64,000 bases of DNA from Geobacter sp. UBA6151 (GTDB lineage: Bacteria > Desulfobacterota > Desulfuromonadia > Geobacterales > Pseudopelobacteraceae), in the NCBI GenBank assembly GCA_002423105.1, contig DIUT01000065.1:20986-84985 (forward strand), written 5' to 3'. Below the pieces are notes generated by a model. The model made no database searches and was not told the origin of the DNA. It worked only from the letters and a program-made list of their open reading frames with translations. Of this stretch, positions 7,726-16,141 are shown piece after piece. The number at the start of each line of letters is the position of its first letter. The first letter of the stretch is position 1. A program made the position numbers and the translations under genes.

Positions 7726-8550
7726 TCAGTAACTCCATCTGCTGTAGGGAACCACAGCGTTTGTAGCGGTTGTTGTCTGTGATACCAGATAGTTTTGCAT
7801 GTTATTGCGCATGGTGGTCATAAAGGTGCTCTGCATACCGGCATTGGTGGTCGCATTCTGCGAGATACCCGCAAGATTTGCATTCATGCCGTTTACCATT
7901 GCCCGGTAACGTACGACATCAACACCGGCACCATTCATGACCTGTGACGACTGGCTGGCCATCAGTCCCACCATCTGTTGCGCCATGGTATGCAGCGTCT
8001 GATAGGTGGCTTGATCAACTTGTCCGGGCCGGGAGCCTGCCACATAATCTGCCATAATATTCAGCCGCTCCGGCAACCCCAGCTCAGTCCGTACTTGAGC
8101 CGTCGCATCGACCAGGGTCATACCTGGATTGGCGGCCATCTTTTCTTGCACCAGTGTTGAAATGGGGCTGACAAAACCGGTGCTTCCTGCCGGAGCACAC
8201 AAGAGGTAGCCATTGGCAATCGGCTGATTCAGATTGTCTTCATCAATGGTCGTCCCCGGTATTGCCCGTGCCACCACGGGATATTGCATCAGTGCCGGAT
8301 CAAATCCGGTAAGCGCATAATAGCCGCCAGGACCGGATGTTGTTTTCGGCTCCCCTTCGTCCCACTGAAAATTCCCATTCTTGTCCAGAAAAATCTCGGC
8401 ATTCCGCAAATAACCATCAGCCACATAGCCGCTGACAGAAGCAGTTGTAACAGCAGGCGTTGCTGAAGTTGCCGTTGTGTCGCCGCTGCTGCCGCAACCT
8501 GTCAGAACGGCGGTCATAGCACACGCGAGAAATAACTTTTTCATGCTCAT
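7726..8550 (-). CDS. Lipoprotein with SdrD-like/carboxypeptidase-regulatory N-domain
   Basis: 274 residues starting MSMKKLF at 8550, five bases after GGAG; an upstream in-frame codon lacks such a site. The lipobox LTGC places the lipidated Cys near residue 19. After a Thr/Ser/Ala linker, a region beginning SVSGYVADGYLRNAEIFLDKNGNFQWDEGEP looks like the short beta-sandwich domain found at the start of many exported proteins of this group (with an EF-hand-like DKNGN loop). The remaining 170 residues are helical and rich in Asn, Gln, Met and Thr. It is probably anchored in the outer membrane. Its partner genes are the exported proteins on either side. Confidence 0.65.
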   Translation of the reverse strand: MSMKKLFLACAMTAVLTGCGSSGDTTATSATPAVTTASVSGYVADGYLRNAEIFLDKNGNFQWDEGEPKTTSGPGGYYALTGFDPALMQYPVVARAIPGTTIDEDNLNQPIANGYLLCAPAGSTGFVSPISTLVQEKMAANPGMTLVDATAQVRTELGLPERLNIMADYVAGSRPGQVDQATYQTLHTMAQQMVGLMASQSSQVMNGAGVDVVRYRAMVNGMNANLAGISQNATTNAGMQSTFMTTMRNNMQNYLVSQTTTATNAVVPYSRWSY

Positions 8551-8573
8551 TGTCTCCTGTATATCGATTGTAG

Positions 8574-8601
8574 GTAGGGGCAATTCATGAATTGCCCCTA
8601 C
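8574..8601. repeat. Perfect 28-bp palindrome
   Basis: The 14-base arm GTAGGGGCAATTCA (8574-8587) is followed by its exact reverse complement TGAATTGCCCCTAC (8588-8601), giving a perfect palindrome without a spacer. It lies between the stop codon of the Gly-rich gene (8611) and the start of the lipoprotein gene (8550), inside the leftward cluster. It may be a dispersed REP-type element, an mRNA-stabilising hairpin or a partial terminator; there is no T-run. Confidence 0.8.
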
Positions 8602-8610
8602 TGATTGACC

Positions 8611-8931
8611 TTACTGAGCTGCCGGAGTTGTTGGCTGAACTGGCGCATTAATACCGGTACCATCCATCACACCGCGTCCTTGACCTGGCCTGACTGTGGC
8701 TCCACTGGCTGTTGTGCCGCTCGTTAGAAACGTGCCGTCACGCCGTTGGGAACCTTCGGGACGGACCTGGGTACCTGTGCCCTGGGACGCTGTCCCGTAG
8801 TGAACACCTTGTCCGGAAGCGCCTGCACCGCCACCCCTTCCGCCGTTACCGCCACGGGCGAAGGACTCGCCCCCAAAGGCCAGCACCACCGCTGCTATCA
8901 CCGCCATTGTCAACAAACCATCTGTTTTCAT
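8611..8931 (-). CDS. Small Gly-rich exported protein
   Basis: 106 residues. Residues 1-25 make a signal peptide (LLTMAVIAAVVLAFGGESFA). The mature part is Gly/Thr/Gln-rich and low in complexity (ARGGNGGRGGGAGASGQG, then TGTQVRPEG and VRPGQGRGVMDGTG), with no Cys and no catalytic motif. An AAGGAGA site sits 5 bases before the ATG. It is the first gene behind the candidate sigma54 promoter at 8985-9000 and probably leads the leftward cluster ending at 5497. No function can be assigned; its composition suggests a disordered cell-surface or matrix peptide. Confidence 0.6.
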   Translation of the reverse strand: MKTDGLLTMAVIAAVVLAFGGESFARGGNGGRGGGAGASGQGVHYGTASQGTGTQVRPEGSQRRDGTFLTSGTTASGATVRPGQGRGVMDGTGINAPVQPTTPAAQ

Positions 8932-8984
8932 CGCTGTTCTCCTTGAAGATTATTTCGAGATCACCACTCGATGTTCTTCAGGAT

Positions 8985-9000
8985 TACAGTAAACGTGCCA
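8985..9000 (-). promoter_or_regulatory. Candidate sigma54 (-24/-12) promoter
   Basis: Read on the minus strand, TGGCACG (9000-8994) is a perfect -24 element, and CTGTA follows at the -12 position with the usual 10-base gap from GG; the -12 dinucleotide is GT rather than the consensus GC. Transcription would start about 45 bases before the ATG at 8931. Two enhancer-like palindromes lie about 90 bases upstream, and an NtrC-type regulator gene ends next to them. Confidence 0.55.
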
Positions 9001-9076
9001 ACTCGCCGCTCACGCCATAAATACCTATTATTAAATAATTTTTTACAAGTCAAAGTCTGGCTCCGCGCCCCATAAA

Positions 9077-9112
9077 GTGCAATTTTTGCACCTTGTGGTG
9101 CTAGCTTTGCAC
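9077..9112. promoter_or_regulatory. Two enhancer-like palindromes 21 bp apart
   Basis: Site 1 (9077-9091) is GTGCAA-N3-TTGCAC, a perfect inverted repeat. Site 2 (9098-9112) is GTGCTA-N3-TTGCAC, with one mismatched pair. Their centres (9084 and 9105) are 21 bp apart, two helical turns, so two dimers would bind the same DNA face. They lie 5 bp beyond the end of the NtrC-type gene and about 90 bp upstream of the sigma54-like promoter, the usual place for such enhancers. Confidence 0.65.
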
Positions 9113-9117
9113 GCCTG

Positions 9118-10473
9118 TCACGATTCAACAAGACCGTACTCTTTCAGGCGATATTGCAATGTCCTACGGGAAATACCCAGTTTTTCGGCAGCCAGACGGC
9201 GGTTATTACCACAGCGTGCCAGCATTTCAAGTATTTCGCTGCGCTCCCGGTCACGCAGGGTGCCGTCCTGTGTGGTGCCTGCGGCTACAGGTGCAGGCCG
9301 CCTGATAAACTCAGGCAGATCGGCCAGCACAACCTTGTCTTTACAAAGGATCACTGCCCGTTCCAGCACATTCTGCAACTCACGGATATTTCCGGGCCAG
9401 CTGTAGCCCGCAAGACTGCCCAGAGCAGTCGGCTCTATCCCCTGCACGCTACGACCGCTCTGGATGGCAGAACGCTGGAGCAGGTACGTGGCAAGCGTTG
9501 CAATACCATCCAGCCGCTCCCGCAAGGGGGGTAGATGAATCGGAAAAACATTCAGACGGTAGTAGAGGTCTTCCCGGAAACGCCGCTCCCTCACCTCATC
9601 GGTCAGCTCCCGGTTCGTTGCGGCAATAACCCGCACATCGGTCCTAATCTCACGGCTGCCGCCAACCCGCTCAAAACAACGCTCCTGGAGCACTCTTAAA
9701 AATTTGGCCTGAAGCGCCAACGGCAGTTCGCCGATTTCGTCAAGAAAGATGGTCCCACCGCTGGCCAGCTCAAACTTGCCGACACGGACCTGGGTCGCTC
9801 CGGTAAAGGCTCCCTTTTCATGGCCGAATAGTTCGCTTTCCAGCAGGTTTTCCGGAATTGCCGCACAGTTGAGTGCGATGAACGGTCCCTCCCGCCGCTG
9901 ACTGGACAGGTGGATGGTTCGTGCCGCCAACTCCTTCCCGGTACCTGATTCACCACTCAAAAGAACCGTAGCCATCGCAGGAGCCACCTCGCCAATCAAA
10001 CGCCGCACCCCCTGCATGGCTGCCCCGGCAAACAGCACCTCATCGGGTGGCAAACCGGCTGTTTCCTGTTCACGAAGCACCGTCAGCACCCGCTCGCGCC
10101 GGTTGGCTTCAAGCACTCGCCGCACCAGCACCCGCAGCGTATCCGGATCTTTCAGCGGTTTGGTCAGAAAATCGACAACCCCTTCTTTCATGGCCGCCAC
10201 CGCTTCTTCCACCGTGCCGAAAGCGGTCAGCAGGATAAAGGGGGGTGCAACTCCTTCTTTTGTAGCCTTACGAAACAGCTCCAGCCCATTCAGGCCAGGC
10301 AGACGCAGGTCGCACAGCACCAGATCGAACGACTGACGCCGCAGCGTCTGCAAGGCTTGACTGCCATCATCCAGTTCATGCAGCAGATACCCTTCATCTT
10401 CCAGAATCGTCGCCAAAAGCGAACGGAATGTGGGATCATCCTCCACCAGCAACAGGTGAACATGGTTACTCAT
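9118..10473 (-). CDS. NtrC-family sigma54-dependent response regulator
   Basis: 451 residues. Receiver domain (about 1-120) with EDDP at 11-14 and phospho-Asp in LVLCDLRLPGLNG near residue 53. The AAA+ domain (about 145-380) shows Walker A GESGTGKE, the sigma54-contact loop GAFTGA, Walker B GGTIFLDEIGELP, and the R-finger region. The C-terminal Fis-type helix-turn-helix is NNRRLAAEKLGISRRTLQYRLKEY. It overlaps the kinase gene by 4 bp. The paired 15-bp palindromes just downstream are its likely DNA target, controlling the exported-protein cluster at 5497-8931 (inference from position). Confidence 0.93.
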   Translation of the reverse strand: MSNHVHLLLVEDDPTFRSLLATILEDEGYLLHELDDGSQALQTLRRQSFDLVLCDLRLPGLNGLELFRKATKEGVAPPFILLTAFGTVEEAVAAMKEGVVDFLTKPLKDPDTLRVLVRRVLEANRRERVLTVLREQETAGLPPDEVLFAGAAMQGVRRLIGEVAPAMATVLLSGESGTGKELAARTIHLSSQRREGPFIALNCAAIPENLLESELFGHEKGAFTGATQVRVGKFELASGGTIFLDEIGELPLALQAKFLRVLQERCFERVGGSREIRTDVRVIAATNRELTDEVRERRFREDLYYRLNVFPIHLPPLRERLDGIATLATYLLQRSAIQSGRSVQGIEPTALGSLAGYSWPGNIRELQNVLERAVILCKDKVVLADLPEFIRRPAPVAAGTTQDGTLRDRERSEILEMLARCGNNRRLAAEKLGISRRTLQYRLKEYGLVES

Positions 10474-11720
10474 AGTACGTCCTTATCCGGTGCCGCAGGC
10501 AGCCGGAAAACCAGCTCGGCCCCTCCGTCAACTCTGTTCTGCACCATTATATGTCCTCCACACCCCTCCACAATTTTCCGGCAAACCGCCAACCCCAGAC
10601 CGCTACCGCTGGGGCGGGTGGTGTAGAACGGATCGAAGCAGCGCTGCAACGCCTCTTCCGTGAAACCGGGGCCACGGTCCGCCACTGTTATCCTGATCAT
10701 CTGACCATCAGGCCGCACCGTTATCTGCACGTCACCGCCCGCAGGCTGGACGCTCAGGGCGTTGCCACAGAGGTTCAACAGCACCTGCCGCAATTGGTCG
10801 GGAGAACAGGTAACCTGCATGGAGGTCTCCCCTTCTGTCCGTAAAACAACTCCCTGCTGCTGCGCCTGTTCGGCCAACAACTCCCAGGCAGACTTTACCG
10901 CTTCTCCTACAACAACCCTGCCATCAGCTCCGCTCTCCTGCCGTGCATAGACCAGCAGATCATTCACCAACCCCTCCAGTCGTACCACTTCCTCCACAAT
11001 CGTCCCGGTGAAACGGCGGGTACGGTCATCTTCGGCCTTCTCCAGCAACAGCTGGGCATAGCCCTTGATACCAGCCAGAGGGGTACGCACCTCATGGGCC
11101 AGCACCGCCCCCAACTCTCCCAGGCCGGCAAGATGCTCACGACGCGCCAGGGTCTCTTGTCTTCGCATCTCCAGCCGTTGCAGACGCAGCGCCCACAGGC
11201 CCAATCCCCAGGCAAAGGCCAGAAGCGCCAGAATCATAGCGGCGCCGGTTCTGGCACGGTGGATGATCTGATCAGCCTGCCAGGTGTGCAAAGCCAGACG
11301 CAGGATCAGCATTCCTTCTGCAACGTGCAGTTGCTGGTGCGTTTCAAAAATCAGCTCACCGGTTCCCAGCCTGGTCCGTTCCTCAGTTACAATTGGCTCC
11401 ACGGCAACCGCTGCATACCGTGTATCCTGAATCCGCTCTCCAATCAAATCAGGGTTACTGTGAAAACGGATCACCCCTTGCTTGTCGATCAAACAAAAAT
11501 AGGCGATATCATGGGTTTTGAAGTTGGAAAGGGAATTCAGGGAGGGATCACGCTTAACCATTGACTCGATTGCCTGCCCAAGCGCAAAGGAGAGCCCCCG
11601 CAGGATAGACTGGGCCACAGGCTCTGCATTACGGTAATTGGCCGCAGCAAACCAGATCAGGAGACCTGTCAGCAGCAAACCGCCACCAATCAGTATGCCG
11701 GTAAATCGAAGACGGAACAT
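10470..11720 (-). CDS. Membrane sensor histidine kinase (NtrB/ZraS-like)
   Basis: 416 residues. TM1 at about 8-28 and TM2 at about 170-190 flank a periplasmic region of about 140 residues containing DKQGVIRFHSNPDLIGERI, a Cache/PAS-like segment. The HisKA motif is AVLAHEVRTPLAGIKGYAQ; the HATPase has NLCGNALSVQP, DRGPGF and GSGLGLAVCRKI. There is no HAMP of standard length. The layout and the partner NtrC-type regulator (4-bp overlap) resemble ZraS-HydH, which responds to periplasmic metal; the ligand here is not known. It is divergent from the binding-protein operon at 11863. Confidence 0.9.
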   Translation of the reverse strand: MFRLRFTGILIGGGLLLTGLLIWFAAANYRNAEPVAQSILRGLSFALGQAIESMVKRDPSLNSLSNFKTHDIAYFCLIDKQGVIRFHSNPDLIGERIQDTRYAAVAVEPIVTEERTRLGTGELIFETHQQLHVAEGMLILRLALHTWQADQIIHRARTGAAMILALLAFAWGLGLWALRLQRLEMRRQETLARREHLAGLGELGAVLAHEVRTPLAGIKGYAQLLLEKAEDDRTRRFTGTIVEEVVRLEGLVNDLLVYARQESGADGRVVVGEAVKSAWELLAEQAQQQGVVLRTEGETSMQVTCSPDQLRQVLLNLCGNALSVQPAGGDVQITVRPDGQMIRITVADRGPGFTEEALQRCFDPFYTTRPSGSGLGLAVCRKIVEGCGGHIMVQNRVDGGAELVFRLPAAPDKDVL

Positions 11721-11787
11721 TTTTTCATACTAACTTCGATTTGGTTTCCGTCAAGCACGATGTTATTTTCCTGCCGATGTACTGCGG

Positions 11788-11815
11788 TTGACAACCGGGG
11801 ATTACCGGCTACAAT
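11788..11815 (+). promoter_or_regulatory. Sigma70-type promoter of the binding-protein/kinase operon
   Basis: TTGACA at 11788-11793 and TACAAT at 11810-11815 are separated by 16 bp; both are close to consensus. The spacer contains CCGGGGATTACCGG, an inverted repeat with CCGG ends that could be an operator. Transcription would start near 11823, about 40 bases before the ATG at 11863. Confidence 0.65.
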
Positions 11816-11862
11816 GCATCAGATATTCAGCGGCAGACAACTCCAGTTCAAGGATGCATGCC

Positions 11863-12945
11863 ATGACCCGTTACGCCTACTACCGTATCAGCTTCCTTTT
11901 GCTGCTGTTTTTTTGCCTCACCCCCCCTGTCACCGCGAGCGCAAAACCAGCCCCCCCTGCTCACCACGAGTTGACCTATGCCTACTTTCCGATGGCTGTT
12001 CCGGTGGCCGTTCTTGCAGAAATACTCAAGCGGGACCGGATTTTATCAAGTAATCTGGCCAAAACCAGAACAACCCTGCGCTTTCTCCCCCTGACCAAAG
12101 GCAAGGAAGCAGCCGCCCTGATTCAGCAGGACAAAATTGATGCCCTCTGTTTTTCCGACAACCCTGTCGTTGAATCATCGGTGAATGGGAAGCTGGCAAT
12201 AGTGGGCATGGTCAAACAGAGCTACTCGGCAGTTGTTGCGCCGCTTGGCGCCCGGATGTCAGGCCTGCGCAACAAGCGAGTGGGTTCTGTCCAGGGGGCA
12301 ACCAGCCATTACGCGCTGCTGCAGGGGCTGGCTGCCATTGGCTTGAGCGACAGGGATCTGCACCTGTTTTTTATGGAGGTAAACGAGCTGCCTGATGCTC
12401 TGCTTCAGGGAAAGATTGACGCTTTTGCCGCCTGGGAGCCGACCCCCTCGGCGCTACTTGCCAACCATCCGGGACGCTTCAGCCAGATATACCGGCAGAC
12501 AAGCTACTCGTATTTTGTGCTTTCCCGCCGTCTGCTGGAACGCCACCCGGCAGCGGCGCACGAGCTGTCCGCAGCCATCCTGCGCGCAGTACGCTGGATG
12601 AAGAAAGATACAGCCAACCTTGCCCTGGCAAGCCGCTGGACCGTGGATGGCATAGCCTCTTTCACCGGCAAGCCGCCTCTCCTCTCCGCCCCTGATGTGG
12701 CCAGGATTACGGCACAGGACCTGCTTGATGTGCCGGGCACACCGCTTTTGAACGATTCCGGCGGCGGCGCCAGCCCGTTAAGACGCCTGTTTAATTTTAT
12801 GAAAGCGCAAAACCAACTGCCGCCGCAGGCCACCTGGGAGACGCTCCGCAGCAGCCTGAAGCCTGAGGTATTACGCGGCATTGCCGCACAACCGGCCCGC
12901 TACCACCTTAATCGTTTTGACTACGCTGCCGGAGTCATGCCATGA
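11863..12945 (+). CDS. Periplasmic solute-binding protein (NMT1/TauA-like), paralogue 1
   Basis: 360 residues from the ATG at 11863 (AAGGA 8 bases upstream; a second ATG lies 9 bases earlier). The signal peptide is about 1-27 (ISFLLLLFFCLTPPVTASA). The mature protein has two lobes with the family marks VPVAVLAEILKRDRIL, SVQGATSHYALLQGLAAIGLSDRDL and DALLQGKIDAFAAWEPTPSALL. NMT1/THI5/TauA-type proteins bind small molecules such as aromatic sulfonates, nitrate or pyrimidine precursors. No ABC permease or ATPase gene is near; instead a paralogue and a sensor kinase follow with overlaps, so it likely presents a ligand to the kinase. Confidence 0.75.
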   Translation: MTRYAYYRISFLLLLFFCLTPPVTASAKPAPPAHHELTYAYFPMAVPVAVLAEILKRDRILSSNLAKTRTTLRFLPLTKGKEAAALIQQDKIDALCFSDNPVVESSVNGKLAIVGMVKQSYSAVVAPLGARMSGLRNKRVGSVQGATSHYALLQGLAAIGLSDRDLHLFFMEVNELPDALLQGKIDAFAAWEPTPSALLANHPGRFSQIYRQTSYSYFVLSRRLLERHPAAAHELSAAILRAVRWMKKDTANLALASRWTVDGIASFTGKPPLLSAPDVARITAQDLLDVPGTPLLNDSGGGASPLRRLFNFMKAQNQLPPQATWETLRSSLKPEVLRGIAAQPARYHLNRFDYAAGVMP

Positions 12946-14000
12946 CCACACTCATGCTTCTATGCTGCACCATCGTGCTGAATATATTGTTGTCTTGCCC
13001 TGGCGCCTCCGCCAAAACAGCTCAAAACAACGAAGTAACCATCGCCTACCAGCCCTTTGCCAGCCCCGGCGGCATTGTCCTGGAAACGGTCAAGCGGGAC
13101 CGGCTCTTGAAACAGGCCCTGTCAGCCCGGGGAGTGACCATGCGCTTTATGCCGGTCTTTAAGGGCAGTGATGTCATGGCTGCATTAAAAAAGGGCGAGA
13201 TACAGTTCACCACCGTCGGAGACATGGCGACCCTTGAAATCGCCACCACCATCTCCATTCAGGTAATCGGCCAGATGAAGCAAAACTACTCAACCGTTGT
13301 TGGCCTGCGGGGACAAACTGCGAGGGAGCTGAAAGGCAAACGGATAGCAACGGTATTTGCTTCATCCGGTCATTTTGCCCTGCTCAAAACTCTTGCCAGT
13401 GTCGGCCTGACGGAGAAGGACATCCGACTGGTCACCATGGAGGTCAATGAGATGCCTGATGCCCTGCGCGAGGGGAGAATTGACGCCTTTGCCGCCTGGG
13501 AACCGATTCCTACCTTGGCCATTAGCCGTCATCCTGATCTGTTTGGCGTCATCGGCAGGCAGGCCAGCCTGGCCTATCTGGTGGTGCTGCGCCGGTATGC
13601 GGAGCAGGAGCCTGCAGTCACCCACCAGCTCGTGGCAGCACTGGTGCGCTCCATGACTTGGCTGAAACAGGAGCGCAACCTGACCCAGGCGGCCGGTTGG
13701 AATCTGGCCGGTATGACCGCCCTCACCGGCAAACCTCCACAAACAACGGTTGACGAAATCCGCCGCACAGCAGCAGCCGATCTTGCCGCCATCAACTATT
13801 CGCCCCGCATCAGCAAGCTGGTAAGCACCAACAGCGCTTCAACACTCCGTGAAGAATTCGGTTTCCTTGCCTCAATCGGCCGTCTGCCCAAAGATGCCCG
13901 CTGGGAACAGGTCCACACTATCTTCAACCGTAACCTTGTTGACCAGGTGGTGCGCAACAACCAGAAGTACGCACTGAAGCGATATGATTATGATCTCTGA
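12942..14000 (+). CDS. Periplasmic solute-binding protein (NMT1/TauA-like), paralogue 2
   Basis: 352 residues, ATGA overlap with paralogue 1. The signal peptide is about 1-24, ending GASA. It shares with paralogue 1 the motifs ETVKRDRLLKQAL, SSGHFALLKTLASVGLTEKDIRL, VNEMPDALREGRIDAFAAWEP and the closing YALKRYDYDL (LNRFDYAAG in paralogue 1), showing tandem duplication. A binding-site difference is likely: paralogue 2 has EIQFTTVGDMATLEIA where paralogue 1 has KIDALCFSDNPVVESS. The 3' end overlaps the kinase gene by 17 bp. Permease genes are absent, which favours a sensory role. Confidence 0.75.
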   Translation: MTTLMLLCCTIVLNILLSCPGASAKTAQNNEVTIAYQPFASPGGIVLETVKRDRLLKQALSARGVTMRFMPVFKGSDVMAALKKGEIQFTTVGDMATLEIATTISIQVIGQMKQNYSTVVGLRGQTARELKGKRIATVFASSGHFALLKTLASVGLTEKDIRLVTMEVNEMPDALREGRIDAFAAWEPIPTLAISRHPDLFGVIGRQASLAYLVVLRRYAEQEPAVTHQLVAALVRSMTWLKQERNLTQAAGWNLAGMTALTGKPPQTTVDEIRRTAAADLAAINYSPRISKLVSTNSASTLREEFGFLASIGRLPKDARWEQVHTIFNRNLVDQVVRNNQKYALKRYDYDL

Positions 14001-16095
14001 CCCTGCCACCGACAAGCAGCACAAGGTTTCCTGGTATCGCAGCATCAGGCTGCAGATGGTGCTGGCCTTCAGCCTGCTCTTCAGCCTGTCACTGGTGACG
14101 ATTCAGCTTGGCCTGCTGTACGGCATCCCCTTTACGCGCTTTGAAGGCAGCATTCGCAGCACCATCGGCAATGAGTTTGAAATACTTTCCAGCCTGGCCG
14201 ATTCTCGCAAACAGATCATCCTGAGCTGGCTGAAAGGGCGCCGCAATAATGCAAAGATCATTGCCGAGCTGCCTTCAATTCATGGCGGAAATTTTCATCA
14301 CGATCCAGCGGTGCGACAGTTGCTTTCCCACTGGCTGGAACAGATACGCACCACCTACCAGGTGGAGGCGATCAGAATCCTGCAGCCACAGACAGGCCAT
14401 CCGCTAATAGCCGTTCTGTCTCCCGACTATAACGGTTCCATTCTCTCCAACGCTCAACTGCAACTTGCCGCAACCCCTGGCATGGACGAAAGTATTCATC
14501 TCGTACCCACTCCGGATCAAAAAAGTTCACGGCTGCATATCATTCGCCAGGTTGCCCAGGATCACTCCGATGACGGCAGTCCCCACGCGCTGGTTGTCAT
14601 TGAGTGCGACCTGGACATGCTGTTGAAACCGTTGCTGGAAAATCAGACAGAAGCGGTGCTGGGCAAAAGCGGCGAGTTACTGCTGCTGGATGGAGAGCGA
14701 CGTTTTCTGACCAGCACCCGCTTTGCACAGGCCGATGGCACACCGGTCATTCCGCTGCTGACCGTTAACCGTTCAGCGCAGGCCGAACTTTCAACAGCCG
14801 GAGGAGAAGGAACCATCACCGGGATCGATTACCATGGGCAGGAGGTGCTGGCAGCCTACCGCCATATCCAGATCACCCCTGATGTCGCCTGGGGGCTTTC
14901 GGTGGAAAAGGATCGCAGTGAGGTGCTTGTTCCGCTGCGCCACCATCGCATGCTCTATCTTGTGCTGGGCGGGACGGGACTTTTCATCACCATCCTGATG
15001 ACTGCTGTGATATCCCATCGCTTAAGCAGCCCCCTGCGCCGTATGGTGGCCACTTCCCGCAGCATCATGTCCGGTCGGCTGGACGCCCGGTCAGCCGTTG
15101 AGGGTCAATCGGAAATCGTCGAACTGGCCCGCTCCTTCAACCGGATGCTTGATCAGTTGCAATCATGGCATGACGAGCTCGAGAATCGCGTACAACAGCG
15201 CACAAAACAGCTGACAAAGGCCAACCTTGAGCTGCAACGGGAGATTTCCGAGCGGATCAGGAGCGAAGAAGCCCTGCATGACAGCACCATCCAGCTTGAA
15301 GAAGAGATTGCGGAACGCCAGAAAATGCACGAGACATTGGAACGGCTGAACACAACCCTTGAGGAGCGGATCACTGCCGCCATCAGCGATCTGCGCAAAA
15401 AAGATGAACTGCTGATCCAGCAGAGCCGCCAGGCAGCCATGGGCGAGCTTTTAAGCAGCATCGCTCACCATTGGCGCCAGCCGCTCAACAACATCTCCGC
15501 CTACATTCAGAACATGCTGTATCTGAATAAGATAGGGGAGCTTACTCAGGATGAAATGGAACGTGACATCAAGGACGTGATGGACATCCTGCTGCGCATG
15601 TCCCGCACCATTGATGATTTCAGGAGCTTCTTCAGCCAGGATCGCTCAAAGCTTGAGTTTGTAGTTCAGAAAACAGTCGAAAAGACCATAAACCTGCTCA
15701 GATCAGCACTGGATGACAAGAACATACAGGTTTCCATTACTGCGCAAGCTGATGTGCGGGCTATCGGTTATCCCAACGAATATGCCCAGGCGCTGATGAA
15801 CATCATCAATAATGCCCGTGATGCGCTGATTGAACGAAGTGTACCGCAGCCAAAGATCGAGATCGCCATCCGGCGGGAGGAAGGACGCTCGGTTCTGACA
15901 GTACGGGACAATGGTGGTGGCATCGCCCCCGAAATCATGCCGCACATCTTTGATCCGTATGTTACCACCAAGGGGCCGGCCAGCGGCACCGGTATCGGCC
16001 TGTACATGGCCAGGACGATCATAGAAATGAACATGGGCGGAGAATTGAGCGCCTGCAACACACGGGAAGGGGCCGAGTTCAGAATTGTTTTATAG
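13984..16095 (+). CDS. Membrane sensor histidine kinase with Cache-like sensor
   Basis: 703 residues. TM1 at about 20-42, a large periplasmic region (about 43-318) of double-Cache type, TM2 at about 319-341, HAMP (about 342-395), a long coiled coil (about 395-485), then HisKA with SSIAHHWRQPLNNISAYIQ (His near 494) and a HATPase with NIINNARDAL, DNGGGIAPEIMPHIFDPY and GTGIGLYMAR. The HWRQPLNN form of the H-box is a recognised delta/epsilon-proteobacterial subtype. Its C-terminal 220 residues closely match those of the protein encoded at 28789. It probably senses the ligand-loaded binding proteins encoded just upstream. No response regulator is encoded in the same operon. Confidence 0.9.
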   Translation: MIMISDPATDKQHKVSWYRSIRLQMVLAFSLLFSLSLVTIQLGLLYGIPFTRFEGSIRSTIGNEFEILSSLADSRKQIILSWLKGRRNNAKIIAELPSIHGGNFHHDPAVRQLLSHWLEQIRTTYQVEAIRILQPQTGHPLIAVLSPDYNGSILSNAQLQLAATPGMDESIHLVPTPDQKSSRLHIIRQVAQDHSDDGSPHALVVIECDLDMLLKPLLENQTEAVLGKSGELLLLDGERRFLTSTRFAQADGTPVIPLLTVNRSAQAELSTAGGEGTITGIDYHGQEVLAAYRHIQITPDVAWGLSVEKDRSEVLVPLRHHRMLYLVLGGTGLFITILMTAVISHRLSSPLRRMVATSRSIMSGRLDARSAVEGQSEIVELARSFNRMLDQLQSWHDELENRVQQRTKQLTKANLELQREISERIRSEEALHDSTIQLEEEIAERQKMHETLERLNTTLEERITAAISDLRKKDELLIQQSRQAAMGELLSSIAHHWRQPLNNISAYIQNMLYLNKIGELTQDEMERDIKDVMDILLRMSRTIDDFRSFFSQDRSKLEFVVQKTVEKTINLLRSALDDKNIQVSITAQADVRAIGYPNEYAQALMNIINNARDALIERSVPQPKIEIAIRREEGRSVLTVRDNGGGIAPEIMPHIFDPYVTTKGPASGTGIGLYMARTIIEMNMGGELSACNTREGAEFRIVL

Positions 16096-16141
16096 TCACC
16101 TCTTTTTCCAACCAAGTCATACCCGTGGACACATTCCCTCG

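Noticed and set aside
11863..14000. An ABC transporter operon
   Set aside because: Only binding proteins are present; no permease or ATPase gene occurs on either strand for several kb.
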